From assembly GCA_002104935.1 (NCBI GenBank), contig MCGT01000006.1:806001-870000 (forward strand): DNA of 64,000 nucleotides, given 5' to 3'. The notes under the pieces were generated by a model, which saw only the letters and a list, made by a program, of their open reading frames with translations, ran no database searches and was not told the DNA's origin. Source of the DNA: Hesseltinella vesiculosa (lineage: Eukaryota; Mucoromycota; Mucoromycetes; Mucorales; Cunninghamellaceae). This document shows, piece by piece, positions 34,287 through 45,307 of the stretch; within the stretch, counting starts at the first letter, position 1, and every line of letters starts with the position of its first letter. The translations under genes were made by a program, and so were the position numbers.

Positions 34287-35609
34287 CTAGAGAGCGACGG
34301 CGGAGCCGCCAGCTAAGCATCGATACCGTTGATGCCGCCAGGTGATCTCCGTGCCAGCCATGGCAAAGCAGTACAGAGGAAGAGCCATGACTTCACGGGT
34401 CAGCCAGGCGAATAAAAAGGAGGTGTTGAAGGTAGAGGCGAGTTGTTTCTTGCTGGAGACGGGAGAGTAGGAGGAGAGGGTACAGAAGATAAAATAGTCA
34501 TTGATGAACCAGCAACACCAGTGAATGATGAAGAAGGAGACAAAATTGAATCGGTGGGGCCACAGGTAGGAAGCACCCCAAGCGCCCATGCAGCCAGCGA
34601 TGATGGATTCGGTAAAGGGTTCGGTCAAGGTGGCAGCGGTGACAATATATTTACGCAAGCGGACCCATCGGGCACGTCGAGCGCTGTATTCATTCATGGT
34701 GAGCGAGCCAAGGGATTGACAGGCCATGTCAGCCGACATGGCGTGGCGCAGACCGAGGGACCATAGCGCTTCGCCCACGATGTTATCCTCGGCCATATAC
34801 TTCCCAAACGCGGCAAGGCCACCCACCTTGTCCAAATCAGAGCGACGATAGAGGTTGGATTTGCCCATGACACACGAGGCGACCCCGGCGGCGTTGATGG
34901 CAACGTACATTTTGGCGTGGTTGGTGTTCAGAAAGGCTTGTTCGACTTGGGCGGCAAAGCTGGTAGGCCGCATGGCCATGGGTAGATGGTGGACAAGACC
35001 GATGCCTGGCTGCTGTAATAGATCCACTGACCGGCCCAGCGTGTCATGGTCGACATGCACGTTTGAATCCAGAATCCAGACGATATCGTATTTCGCAGTG
35101 TTATAAGACGAGAGCAAGTTGTTGATTTTGGGGTTGATGCCAACCTGCTTATCGCCGATGATTAGCCGAGAATCCACGCGAGGGTATTCTTTCATTAACC
35201 GTTCCACAAGAGGAATGACAGGGTCGTTTGATGAGGCCACAGACAATATCAGTTCAAACTTGGGATACTTTTGTTGGAAGGATGACCGCAGATTGGACTC
35301 GAGTTCTAGATCGATACCTTTGAGAGGACGCAAGATGGAGACTCCAGGTATGTCAGTTAATGGTAGACTGGAGGACTTGGGTTTTGGCTTGTGTGTATAT
35401 CGTCTTTGTCTATAAACAGTCAAGAAAAATAAAAAAATTATAAAAAGATAAGCCCTGTGCTACTACCTAAAGCGTGTGCAAAAAAAAAAAAGTCTTTTGT
35501 GGGGTAACAAGTCTTACATGACATATTGGCCAATAAGACTTAGAATGGCCATGAAGGAATACCAGACAACACAAACGTAAGCAGCGTAAATGATGATATG
35601 TACAGTCAT
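34287..35609 (-). CDS. UGCG: Ceramide glucosyltransferase (GT21)
   Basis: Two exons: 35609-35518 and 35409-34287; 404 residues. An N-terminal membrane anchor (HIIIYAAYVCVVWYSFMAILSLIG) is followed by the GT21 fold: GVSILRPLKGID (D1 region), VGINPKINNL, the DSNVHVD pair (D2), the MAEDNIVGEAL aspartate (D3) and RRARW, the (Q/R)xxRW signature. C-terminal hydrophobic helices and WRHQRYRCLAGGSA match the animal and fungal enzymes. It transfers glucose from UDP-glucose to ceramide on the Golgi/ER membrane, making fungal glucosylceramide. The start was chosen because it gives the membrane anchor and fits the splice to IQRRYTHK. Confidence 0.94.
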
Positions 35610-35964
35610 TGTGAAAATGTAAAACAAATAGGGGAGGCGTTCAGGTAAAAAAAAAAAATATAAAACAGCTAGAGTTATGGACAAAGAAGGAGAATGCACA
35701 AGAAAAGGGGGAGGAAGAGAGATGAAGGTTAAGGTACAGTAGGCTGTTGAAAAAGAAAGTTTGGATGCCAAGTCAAAGAGATCTAGGTCATGAAAAAAAA
35801 AAAGGGACGAAAGAAAGGCTCCCTGAATCCACAAGAACGGTGAAAACAAAAAATAAGGCGCGGGCCAGGTCGGCGTCAGATTTTCATTGGGGGGGAGGGT
35901 TCTTGCGGCGCCAGCGCAAAATAAGCTTTATTTTTTTTTTCACACTTTTTTTTTGAGGACTCTC
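35610..35964. promoter_or_regulatory. Divergent promoter UGCG/FHA protein
   Basis: A 355-bp space between two start codons facing outward, so it must serve both. It contains purine-rich strands and T runs (35931-35940, 35947-35954) just before the FHA start. Confidence 0.5.
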
Positions 35965-36657
35965 ATGTCGACCGTCTTCAATGCAACAAGCCATGCCACT
36001 TATTCATTATTACCCAATGAGCCTTTGATTATCGGAAGACGACATATCGAAAACAACGATAAGCGAGTCAGTCGAGATCATGGTAAGTCCACCATTTTAA
36101 AGTTGGCCCATTAACTTATTTTCAACACGTGCACAGTGAAAATCACCTTGCTGGAAGATGGCCGTTGCTTTGTTCAAGCAGTATAGTCATTCGTATGTAA
36201 AGTGCCAAGCCTCATCTGTTTTTCTTTATGCTGTAGCTCGGGCAGAACAGAGTGCTTCTGGACAACGCTCTTCTACCTGAATCTCAAAAGGGCGTGCCTG
36301 CTTCTGAAATCGAAGCCTTTGATCAGCAGTGGATCCACCTCTTGCCTGTAAGATCTAAGCCTTTGCATTTTCATTTTCTTTTTTAAGCTTTGAACACGAG
36401 AACCTCGCCTTGTTTTCTTGCAGGGTCAGCTGTATCCTTTCCAACTCACCCTCGCACAAAAACTCATTCAGGAAACTCCTCGGAAGCCGTTGCATCCACC
36501 CCCTCCCCCCTCCTCGTTGGATTCAGACGACATGGATGCCTGGCAGAGTGAACACAGCACGGACGACGAAGCCCAGCTTGAAGAGGCCAAGTCCTCAACG
36601 GAAGATTTGGGTTATGTCTCCACGGAATCAAGCCTGATTGGCGAATCTGATCAATGA
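35965..36657 (+). CDS. Small FHA-domain protein
   Basis: Four exons: 35965-36082, 36137-36180, 36237-36347, 36424-36657; 168 residues. Residues 15-70 form an FHA domain: LIIGRRHI with the conserved GR at about 24-25, RVSRDHV with the phosphothreonine-contact Ser36 and His39, and LGQNRVLLDN carrying the conserved Asn near 58. The C-terminal third is acidic and Ser-rich (SSLDSDDMDAWQSEHSTDDEA). The domain resembles the N-terminal FHA of PNKP/aprataxin/APLF, which bind CK2-phosphorylated XRCC proteins, but no catalytic domain follows. It may be a stand-alone phospho-adaptor. The family is assigned by motif, the role is inference. Confidence 0.82.
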
Positions 36658-36730
36658 GGACGACAATCACGTGTGATTTCATTGTTACCCCTCTTTTTTT
36701 TTATGATGCTCCTCGAGCGAATAGATTGGT

Positions 36731-37920
36731 TTAATGGAACTTGCCAGGGACCACAGGGTGTGAAGCTGACAGTCCACCATCGACAGCAATGAATTGGCCA
36801 TTGACGTACGATGCTTCATCACTAGCTAGGAAGGCAACCATCGAAGCAATCTAAGAACAATAAACCATGAGTGATCACTGCATTGGCGCATGTTCTTCAA
36901 AAAAAAAAAAAGACGTACTTCGGCAGCAATACCATAACGACGGGTGGGATTCAATTGGCCAATCTTGTGTGAACTACCACGTTCACGAGCATAGTCAAAC
37001 GTCATTTTGGTCATTCCAGTTTCGATTAATCCCTAAAAAAAGGCGTGAGCAACGTGGTTTGGAAGGTCTTGCATTCATCGTACAGGGCACACAGCATTGA
37101 CCCGAATATCAGTACCAGCCAATTGGAATGAGCTCGTCTGACACAAATTGATCACCCTAGAAAGTCGATCAGTCACTGGATGTCCTCCTTCTCTCCAAAC
37201 CTACGCGGCTTTGCTTGCAGAATATTCAGGACTGCCAGCGCCACTTCGGATGCCGGCAACTACAAAGAAATCGGTCAATGCTTTCCCACCGTCTGTGTGT
37301 CGATTTACCTGAAGCAGTGCAGATGATCGAGCCACCAGAGGCTTCCTTGCCGCCTTTGCCAGTTTCTTTCATGGCCAAACTGCCATATTTGATGGCAAGG
37401 AAGGCGCTAAGCAATGATACAGACAAGGATCAACTTTTTGTCCTGCAGGCTATCTCTTTACCTCAGGGCGTTGATTTTCATCATCGTCATAAAAGACTCC
37501 TCGTCTTCAGCATGCAAAAGTGTGCCACTGGCAACACCAGCATTGGCAAAGAAGACATCCAGACGACCATAGGTGTCCATGGCTTCCTGCACAAGCGCTT
37601 TGACGGTGGCTTCCGATGCTGCATCGACTTCCTTGGCAATGCACTCGACACCAAGGCTGCGCACTTCTTTGGCTAGATCATCCAAGTGATTATTGTAAAG
37701 ATCAGTGACATAGATAGCTTTGGGGCCACGTCTGGCAAGAGCAAGGGCCGATGCGCGTCTACCATGAAAGAGTAAGAGAGGTCGTTTCAACTTTTTTTTT
37801 GCATTACCCAATGCCTAAAAGAGAATCGGCTCCAGTGATGATACAAACTTTGTCCTTCATAGAAGGACCAACAGCTGCCAAGTGGGCAGCTAATTGAGCA
37901 ACGCGATCGGTAGGGGCCAT
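36731..37920 (-). CDS. Short-chain dehydrogenase/reductase
   Basis: Seven exons: 37920-37808, 37758-37462, 37406-37309, 37259-37205, 37156-37084, 37032-36919, 36850-36731; 289 residues. It is a Rossmann [25 protein letters not shown] (cofactor loop, two residues longer than TGxxxGxG), FFANAGV (NAG motif), and the catalytic Ser169, Tyr182 and Lys186 (YSASK). The C-terminal [12 protein letters not shown] is classical. An aspartate after beta 2 (IYVTDLYN) points to NAD rather than NADP (inference). The substrate cannot be assigned. No targeting signal was seen. Confidence 0.92.
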
Positions 37921-38368
37921 GGTATAATAAAAATGGGCAATAGGTAGAGTCAGAGAAAAGAGGAAAAAAAAAAGGTGCGAATATTTCTGCGTTTTTGTCG
38001 GCTTTCCAACCTCATGCTTTCATGCTGACAAAGGTGGAAATCGTGGGTGGACTGCAACGTAGCGCCTGGTATTTCCTCCCTGTCAGCCGGCAATTGGCAC
38101 TGCCAGCGATACGCCAGCCTGTAACAGAAACGAGCGTTTTAACGAATGTCCTATGCGGGGAACGTCCCTTTGCTGTGGCAGTCACCGATCCACCGATGTT
38201 TCACTTGGCCCTCGTGATAGAGACACCATGACCCGGGCATTTTAAGCCATTTTGATCATACACTTGTCTCACGAGTCATTAGGTGGTGCGACCATTCTGC
38301 AGGTTGGTGTGTTTGAAAGCCCCCGACCAAAAAAACAAGAAAACCAGGTCCCCGCCTGTTTTATTCTT

Positions 38369-38403
<35 letters not shown>

Positions 38404-38418
38404 CATTAATTTCATAAC
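37921..38418. promoter_or_regulatory. Divergent promoter SDR/ADI1
   Basis: Shared 498-bp upstream region. A 34-nt poly(T) tract (38370-38403) ends 15 nt before the ADI1 start codon. Confidence 0.5.
38370..38403 (+). repeat. 34-nt poly(T) tract
   Basis: Uninterrupted T run, one of the longest homopolymers in the window, in the leader or core promoter of ADI1. Confidence 0.9.
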
Positions 38419-39247
38419 ATGCGTGCCTATTATTACGAAGATTCGACTGCTGATCAACGCGAACCTCACGACAGTGGCCGTGAAGCCAGCTTGGATGATC
38501 TAGAAAAGGTTGGCGTTTTGTACTGGCGCTTTGATGGTGAACAAGGTCTTGAAGAATTGAATGCTCTGGCCAAAAAGCGCAGCTACAAGAATCGCGATGA
38601 AGCAAGTCCATCAGCTAGATTAACATGGACAATCAACAAAGCTAACCACTCTATCATTCCATCGCATTAGATCACCGTGTCCCCTTCAAGCATGGGCGAC
38701 GTCTACGAATCCAAAGTCAAGTCTTTCTTTGCCGAGTACGCCGCATTCCGTTCCCTGCTTCATCTCTTACTCATCGTTTCTTTATCATGAAAAATGTAGA
38801 CATCTTCACGAAGATGAGGAGATTCGATACATTTTGGACGGCACAGGCTATTTTGACGTGCGTGATAAGCAAGACTCTTGGATCCGTATTGCTATGGAAA
38901 AAGGCGACATGATCGTTTTGGTAATCCTTCTTTTTCATTGGCCACGGACAAGTGTGCTCATTTTTTTTCTTTATGCCGTAATAGCCCTCGGGTATCTACC
39001 ACCGCTTCACCACCGATGCCAAAAACTACATCAAGGCCATGCGTCTCTTCAAGGATGACCCTGTGTGGACCCCTATCAACCGTAAGTTGTATGCGAAGAG
39101 GAAGCTATGGCTGTGCCACTTTTTTATCCTGACCTGTCTCTTTTTTTTTTTTTAATCCTATGAAACATTCCAGGCCCTCTTGCTGATGATAACAGATACC
39201 GCCACGACTATGTGTCCTCATTCGATGTCAGTGTAGTATCCAAGTAA
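38419..39247 (+). CDS. ADI1: Acireductone dioxygenase
   Basis: Five exons: 38419-38601, 38671-38735, 38800-38920, 38985-39081, 39174-39247; 179 residues, equal to yeast Adi1. The first intron has a GC-AG boundary (GCAAGT donor). The cupin metal site is complete: His84, His86, Glu90 (HLHEDEE) and His129 (PSGIYHRF). The enzyme oxidises acireductone to the methionine keto acid precursor and formate in the methionine salvage cycle, with Fe or Ni at the active site. The usual HFHDTDEEVRY-like pattern is here [11 protein letters not shown]. Confidence 0.96.
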
Positions 39248-39506
39248 CTTTACCCTCCAGCATTGTATTAAAAGAAGCGTCTAAAAATCAGCTTTTGATG
39301 CCCTACCTGGAGTGGACGCTTTTTTCCATTTCGGCTGGCGTAAAGTAGACGATGCACCCAGGAAAACAACGCGTGCGCACTCTCCAGCTTGTCCTTTGAA
39401 AGTTTCAAAGTGCATCTCATGCCCAACAAGACGGTTTAGAGCGATGACAGTTTAGGCTTGGGTCCAGCGGATGCCGGCAGCGTGTTCTCAGCCACGATGC
39501 CAGAGA
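39248..39506. other. ADI1 3' flank
   Basis: Short 3' flank leading into a transposon relic; no coding sequence seen. Confidence 0.4.
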
Positions 39507-40230
39507 CTATTTTTCTTTGAAAGATGTCAATGTTTTACTATATTCTACTCGTACGATACTGCATGCAAAACTTAAGGTAGATGGATCGCAAAAAAGAAGA
39601 GTATCCATGGCACAAGCGGTGAAACAAGGCTTGAGTTGGAGCAACTTTGCACGGTGATTTTTTATCAGATGGCCTTGGGGTCCCCTGCGGAAAATGACCG
39701 ATTTTTCATTTTTTTTAGCTGATGGATCGGAGGAGTCAAAACGAAACGGATCAAAAGTTGGCTGAGCGATCTTCCTCAATCGATGTGAGTTTTTCAGGAT
39801 CATCATCATTCATCGATTTAGGTATTTTTGCGTAATTGCACATTGATCTGATCACCCAAAAGAGCTGTGCAGCGTTTGCTTTTTTATTTTATTTTTTTTT
39901 TACGAAACAAAGAGTGCCGTTTTCAAATTCCGCGCAGTTGCTTTCTTTTTTATTCTGGGCGCCTATTCTACTGTTTTTTGTCTTTGTCACCAACCACCAG
40001 CGACTTGCAACGGTCTGTGGAAATGTACATGAAAAGCCCCACGTTCGACTCATATCTCATTACTTTTCACAAAGTCGCAATAACACCAGCGCCAAACGCA
40101 AAGATGCACGCCAACCTTGGCTGAAGGCTGGTGTCGACTTTATGCATAACCGCGTCTTCATTGACACGTCAATGGTATAACTTTCTACTCTGCATCACAT
40201 AGAAAACAGAGGTAGGTGGGTATGTGAAAA
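39507..40230. mobile_element. Relic of the Tc1/mariner-like dispersed element, copy 2
   Basis: The reverse complement of this stretch matches 16025-16620 in order: the transposase-like segment (plus strand around 40115-40180, reading KAGVDFMHNRVFIDTSMV), the TTGGGTGATC...TGCAATTA block, then the AATGATGATGAT and GGGGACCCC modules. It is present as a single copy, not as a palindrome. The frame breaks near 40080 and stops at 40178, so it is not functional. Confidence 0.7.
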
Positions 40231-40341
40231 GAACCATGGCGGAAATAGTTTATTTTGTTACAATCCAGGAAAAAAAAAGAAGGCGACAGATGAGGAAGAT
40301 GAGGTAAAGGAGTTTGGTGGCTATGTTTTTTTTCTAGAGGA

Positions 40342-43300
40342 TCAAAAGACGCCTAGATCGACTTCACTGTAATCGACACCCCATTCATTCGAGGTTGGGT
40401 TCTTCTTCCGTTCTTGCAACTGTGCCAGGGTGGCCCGGAAGTGTTGCTTGACATAGTCTGCAGGGTTGCCTTCAATGGCCACCAACGACGACGAATTGGC
40501 AGTGGGGGGATATTGTTCAGGGTCGTCCAAATTGTTGAGGTTGGTATGGATCAAATCGATCAAGCCGTTCAAGTACTTGACGGTCACCTAGAAGAAAAGC
40601 AGCGGGTCAGCGTTCTCTAGGCTACGCCTACCTGGATACTTACAGCTTCGTTGCCCTTTTCAAAGTAATAGATGTATTGGTTCAGAATTTCAACGAAGAG
40701 CTCCACGTTGGTGACGGCATCCACGCAGCTATCAGCGATCTTGAGAGCTTTTTGCAGGCGTTCAAGAGCACGCTTGCCTTCTTTCAAGATGGGCTTGTCC
40801 TCGGGGTTTTCTTGGTTGTCAGGCTGCCACCACAGGTGCGAGGCAAGATAAAGTGCGCGGCATTGATCCGGTTTCTTCAACAGGCGAGCGCAATGTAAAG
40901 AAGTCTTTGTGATAAGGGTGTCGTAGTTTTCTGTCGAGAACGCACGAGCTTGTTGCAATGCACCAATGATGCATGTCAGGGCCTGGTATTGGGCCTTGGA
41001 GTCCGAGATGGCATCTTCGTATATGCTGAAGGCTTCGACAAAGAATTCATAAGCAATCTCTTCAAAGCTAAGCTCGTCTGCACATTGGCCGGCCAACAAG
41101 AACTGGTGCAGACACAGGTCAGCACAGTCGCATTTGTGATTCAGCGTGGAGATGACTTGATGAATGAAGCGGAACAGCGTTGATGTCTTTTTTTCCCACA
41201 CCTCGTTCTATTCATTCGGTGAAAAAAAAAAAAGAAGGTCAGTCATCATCATGGCCATTTCCTGTTGTGGTATGGGTTCATTGTTTACCTGGTCAGGCAA
41301 CAGCTTGTACCGACGTGCCAGTTTGATAGCAGCAATAATCAGAGGAGGGAAAGTATAACGAATACGTTGACCACCGTCGCCTAACTGCTTACGAGCAGCC
41401 GACAATAGCTAGAAGAAAAAAAAAAAAAACGTAGCCAGGGTAGGTTAGCTGCCGTCTTTTCGCGCATCCTGCATGGGTACAATCACTCACCAGGAATTGG
41501 GTGTCTTCGTCAGGTGATTGGAAGAGATGAAGGATGCGGGCAATGGCGCCTTGTTCTTCCCGCATATCATCTTGATCCGCCGCATAAAAGTCGTTGCGGC
41601 CCCGAAGATGTGATCCAGACACGGAGGCAGGGGCAACAGGGGCGTCTTTTTGGTCGCGTAGCATCACATCACACAAATCCAGCACGCCATTCACATGTTC
41701 AGGGGTGCTGATGATGGTTTGATTGCGACGGATGTTATCCACAACAGCATGGGCCACGGCACGACGGGTGTTGAAGGGTTGCAAGGCCAGCAATGGTTGA
41801 TAGTTCGTCAGCGCCAGCAATGTGAGCACGGAAGAATAATGTTGCAAGGGCGTCTGCAGAAGATGCAACAGGTTGGACTCGGTAGCACGAGCATGTAAAT
41901 CGGGCGAATCTGAGAATTCAGCCATTTTGTCCTTGGCGTAACCGAGGATTTGGTCCACATAATCCAAGCGATCAGGGTAGCATGACAAGGACAAATTCGT
42001 CAATGAGACAAGTAATGCCATCAAATCTTGGATACCCAGATCAGGGCGCGCCTAGAAGTAATAGAAGGGAGTAGGATAAAAAGAAGTCAGTAGCTGCGAT
42101 CTGATGATTTCACCCAATGCCATCCTACCTTGACCAGTTCGACAATTTGGGCCCAAAATACCACAAACAATTCAACGTCTTCGGGAATGCCGCGCACTTT
42201 TCGAATAGGCTTTTCGTTGGTCGGTTCTTCGGTTTCTTCTGACTGCAGGGTAGGCTCATCGGCGTCGTGTTGAGCAGGCTGGTCGTCAGGCTGTTGATCC
42301 TTGTCATCCTCGGCATTGTCGGCGCTTTCAGTCCCTGCTGTCTCCTCTTCAGGCACGCTGGCAGGTTCATGGTCGGCAGCCTCGTCATCGGCCTTTTCAG
42401 TTGCGGTGTCGACGGGCTCTTCAGGCTCAGGTGACGCTTGCTTAGCGGGTGAGGGTGATTTCAATGGGAGCAAGTCGTCGTCATCGTCGTTTTCAGCTTC
42501 ACGGGTAGCGTAGGCAGCAAGGCGGTCGATCAGGGAGATGATGATTTGTTTGACGTTGACACGAGGTTCCAAGCGGGCGGTGGCCTGCAAAAAAGGCTGC
42601 AGCGTACGCAGATGGAACTCGTCGGGGAACACCTGGATTAAGCTTTCCATCAGGTATTCTTGTGCAATCACATCACGACAATTGACAACCTGACTGAGCA
42701 CTTCGGGTAGAATGACCTGTCAAGCAAAAAGAATGGGTGTCAATGAATGGCGCCACAAAAAAAAAAAAAAAAGTAAACTCCTTTACAGATTGGTACGTTT
42801 CCAGGTCAACACCATCCATCTGCGACAAACGGACCAAGTTGGTGCCCACAAGGATCTTGAGTTCCTGACGTTCGACCTCTCTCTTTTCGCGATCGCGAGA
42901 GTGGCCCTGGTATTGAAGGCGGACCCAAAGCTTGTTCATTTCAGTAAAGTTGTTCAGGATAAATTCAATGGATTGTTCCAGACTAATAAGTAAAAGCGTG
43001 AGTTCATTGTCCATTTTAGTCATGTTGCCTTTCGCGGCTTACCCATTTTCCATAGGAAGATAATCACGAGTCATGCTACTGAGGTAGTTGCGCAAGAATA
43101 AGCCGCGAATAGGATGTTGCACGCCACGAGTCATTTCCATCATATCACGCAAAATTTCAGCTACAGGCGCATCAGGCATGCCCATGTAGGCCGAGCCAAC
43201 CGTAATCATCAAGTACAGTCTAGGAACAATATTACCTGCATACTATTCAACAAGAGGTGAGCTTGGCGCAAACAAAAGTAAAAGGGTAGCTTACCTGGAC

Positions 43301-43725
43301 CAACTCGTACAAGTCAGCCAAATGATGACGTCCAGCTTGATGGGCTTCGGTCAAGTACACCGTCAGATGACGAAGGGCATCGAACACAGCCATGTCTAAA
43401 TGACGAATGGGGTGAGAAAAAAAAAAAAGGTCCAAGGTCACCAACTCAGTCACATTCCACCTACACAATTCATAATACGTTTTTGGTGTCAAGGCAGACG
43501 TGCGCAATTCAGCTAGCATATTAGAGCAATGTTTCAGCCCATCCATGAGCTTGTTGTTTTCCTACAATGTCAAAACGATGTTTCGAAGTAAGACCCTTGG
43601 CCCCTCTCTCTATTTGTGGGTGTTACCAGGCAGGAGTTCATTTGATGGGCTTGAATACGGACAACATTTAGAACTTCATCCAAAAGTTTGGCTTGGTCCT
43701 CTATAGGAGCAGGACTTGACATCAT
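40342..43725 (-). CDS. VPS35: Retromer subunit Vps35
   Basis: Ten exons: 43725-43627, 43561-43465, 43395-43295, 43242-43043, 42982-42787, 42716-42129, 42051-41491, 41408-41289, 41207-40644, 40587-40342; 923 residues. It carries the Vps26-binding [10 protein letters not shown] motif, [12 protein letters not shown], the [20 protein letters not shown] block, [25 protein letters not shown], and the C-terminal alpha-solenoid ending [18 protein letters not shown] sequence. Vps35 is the scaffold of the cargo-selective retromer trimer that returns receptors from endosomes to the Golgi. An acidic, low-complexity insertion of about 100 residues (42192-42494) interrupts the solenoid just before GIPEDVELF. 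Two adjacent ATGs start the frame. Confidence 0.95.
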
Positions 43726-43878
43726 ATTTAGTAAAAGAATACTCTCGATGGGTGCTTAAATGAAAAGGAAAAAGGAAAAGAAGTGCGAGGCCCAGTTTGA
43801 AAAAAAACTTGGCACTCCCAAAAATACCAACTCAGCTTGCTTCTTTTCCCAGTTTCTTTTTTTTTTATATATTTAATC
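43726..43878. promoter_or_regulatory. Divergent promoter VPS35/LIM gene
   Basis: Only 153 bp separate the two start codons, so both core promoters must overlap or abut here. It contains a T run and TATATATTTAAT immediately before the LIM start. Confidence 0.55.
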
Positions 43879-45160
43879 ATGGCTCCTCGTTTTGGTGGTG
43901 CTCCTACATGCCCTCGATGCACAAAAGGTACAATGAGAGACTATGCAGAGAGTCCATTTCATGTGTCTCAACGGTTTATTTTACTCTAGCTGTCTACATG
44001 GCCGAACAAGTAACGGAAAAATATCTCCAGCATTGCCCTTTTTGTTCACCATTTTTTTTTTTTCATGTAGATCATTGGCCCTGGAGGCGCTTGGCATCGT
44101 AATTGCTTGACATGTATTGAATGTGGAAAACGCCTGGACTCGACTTCTCTGACGGAACGCGACCAGGAAGTAAGGAGATCGTACGACTCCATGACCACGA
44201 CTCATTGCCGTTCGTTTTCTCTCGCTTTAGGCCTATTGTAGAGTGTGTTACAATCGAAAATGGGGACCAAAAGGTTATGGCTTTGGTAAGCACGATGTCA
44301 CCTTTTGTGATACTGAGAACTGACAACGGGAATAGCCGGAGGTGCTGCTTTTTTGAGCACAGAAGACAAACTCCCAAAGGAAATTTTAGCCAACAGTGAC
44401 TTTGCTCAAAGACAAAAAGAGTTGGAACAAGAACGGCAACAGGAACTCGATCTCCAACGACAGCGAGAGCATGAGATGCAGCACCAGCGCGAATTGGACC
44501 TGCAGCGACAACAACGGGAAAATGCCTCGCAGCGCCAGCGCGTGGAGCAAAAGCAAATGGTCGTGGACACCAAGCCGTTGTCACCTGCCTTACCACCCCG
44601 TAAACCAGCGATCGCTTCTCCCGATACTCCTCCTGTGCCTACGACCACGCGTCCTGTGCCAGCCCCTCCTTCTAATCTGAACTCCTTCTGGTCCAATCGC
44701 CAGCAGCCTTCCTACATCTCGCATCAAACCAGCTATGTGCCAAAGAAATTCAACTTGCCTCAGAATGACACTTGTACCAAGTGTGGAAAGGCTGTCTATG
44801 CAGCTGAACTGGTAAAAGAAAAGGCGCAAGACAGCAAGAGGCCCTCACCATGCATTTTTTTTAAACAGGCGCTAGGAGCTGGCAACAAATATCACAAGCA
44901 CTGTCTCAGGTAAGATGCTTAGGGCATGGGTCATCATTGAGCTCATCATTGTCCGAATAGATGCACCCATTGCGATAAGTCATTGAATTCTAGTAACATG
45001 CAAGACAAGGATTTTGACCTGTACTGCCGAGGCTGTTACTCGAAGCTTTTTGGGCCCAAGGTAAAGAATGGGGGAAGAGGACCGATGAGCCACGTTAATT
45101 TCATTGATATAGGGTTACGGCTATGGAAATCTTTTGTCGCCTGAAGGCACAACTCGTTGA
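43879..45160 (+). CDS. Two-LIM-domain protein (CRP-like) with long linker
   Basis: Eight exons: 43879-43927, 43990-44009 (20 nt), 44071-44169, 44231-44285, 44336-44811, 44869-44909, 44961-45060, 45113-45160; 295 residues. LIM1 spans about residues 10-70: CPRC, then H-x2-C-x2-C-x2-C ([10 protein letters not shown]), then CRVC. It is followed by the glycine-rich [10 protein letters not shown] of CRP/CSRP proteins. LIM2 spans about 230-285 (CTKC, HKHCLRCTHC, CRGC), again followed by GPKGYGYG. Between them lie a Gln/Glu/Arg-rich coiled coil (about 95-150) and a Pro-rich stretch. CRP proteins bind actin and nuclear partners. The linker is much longer than in animal CRPs. Confidence 0.9.
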
Positions 45161-45307
45161 TCAATAAAGCTACTGTGGGGAGTGGCCCCTTTTTTTGCAT
45201 GTGCTCTTTCCCCGTCTGGTTTTTTTTTTTTTTTTTTGTCGGGCGTCCCAAAAAAAAAAAAATCTTTTTTTTCCTTTGTTTTTTTTTTTCTTTTTCTTTT
45301 CTTTTGA

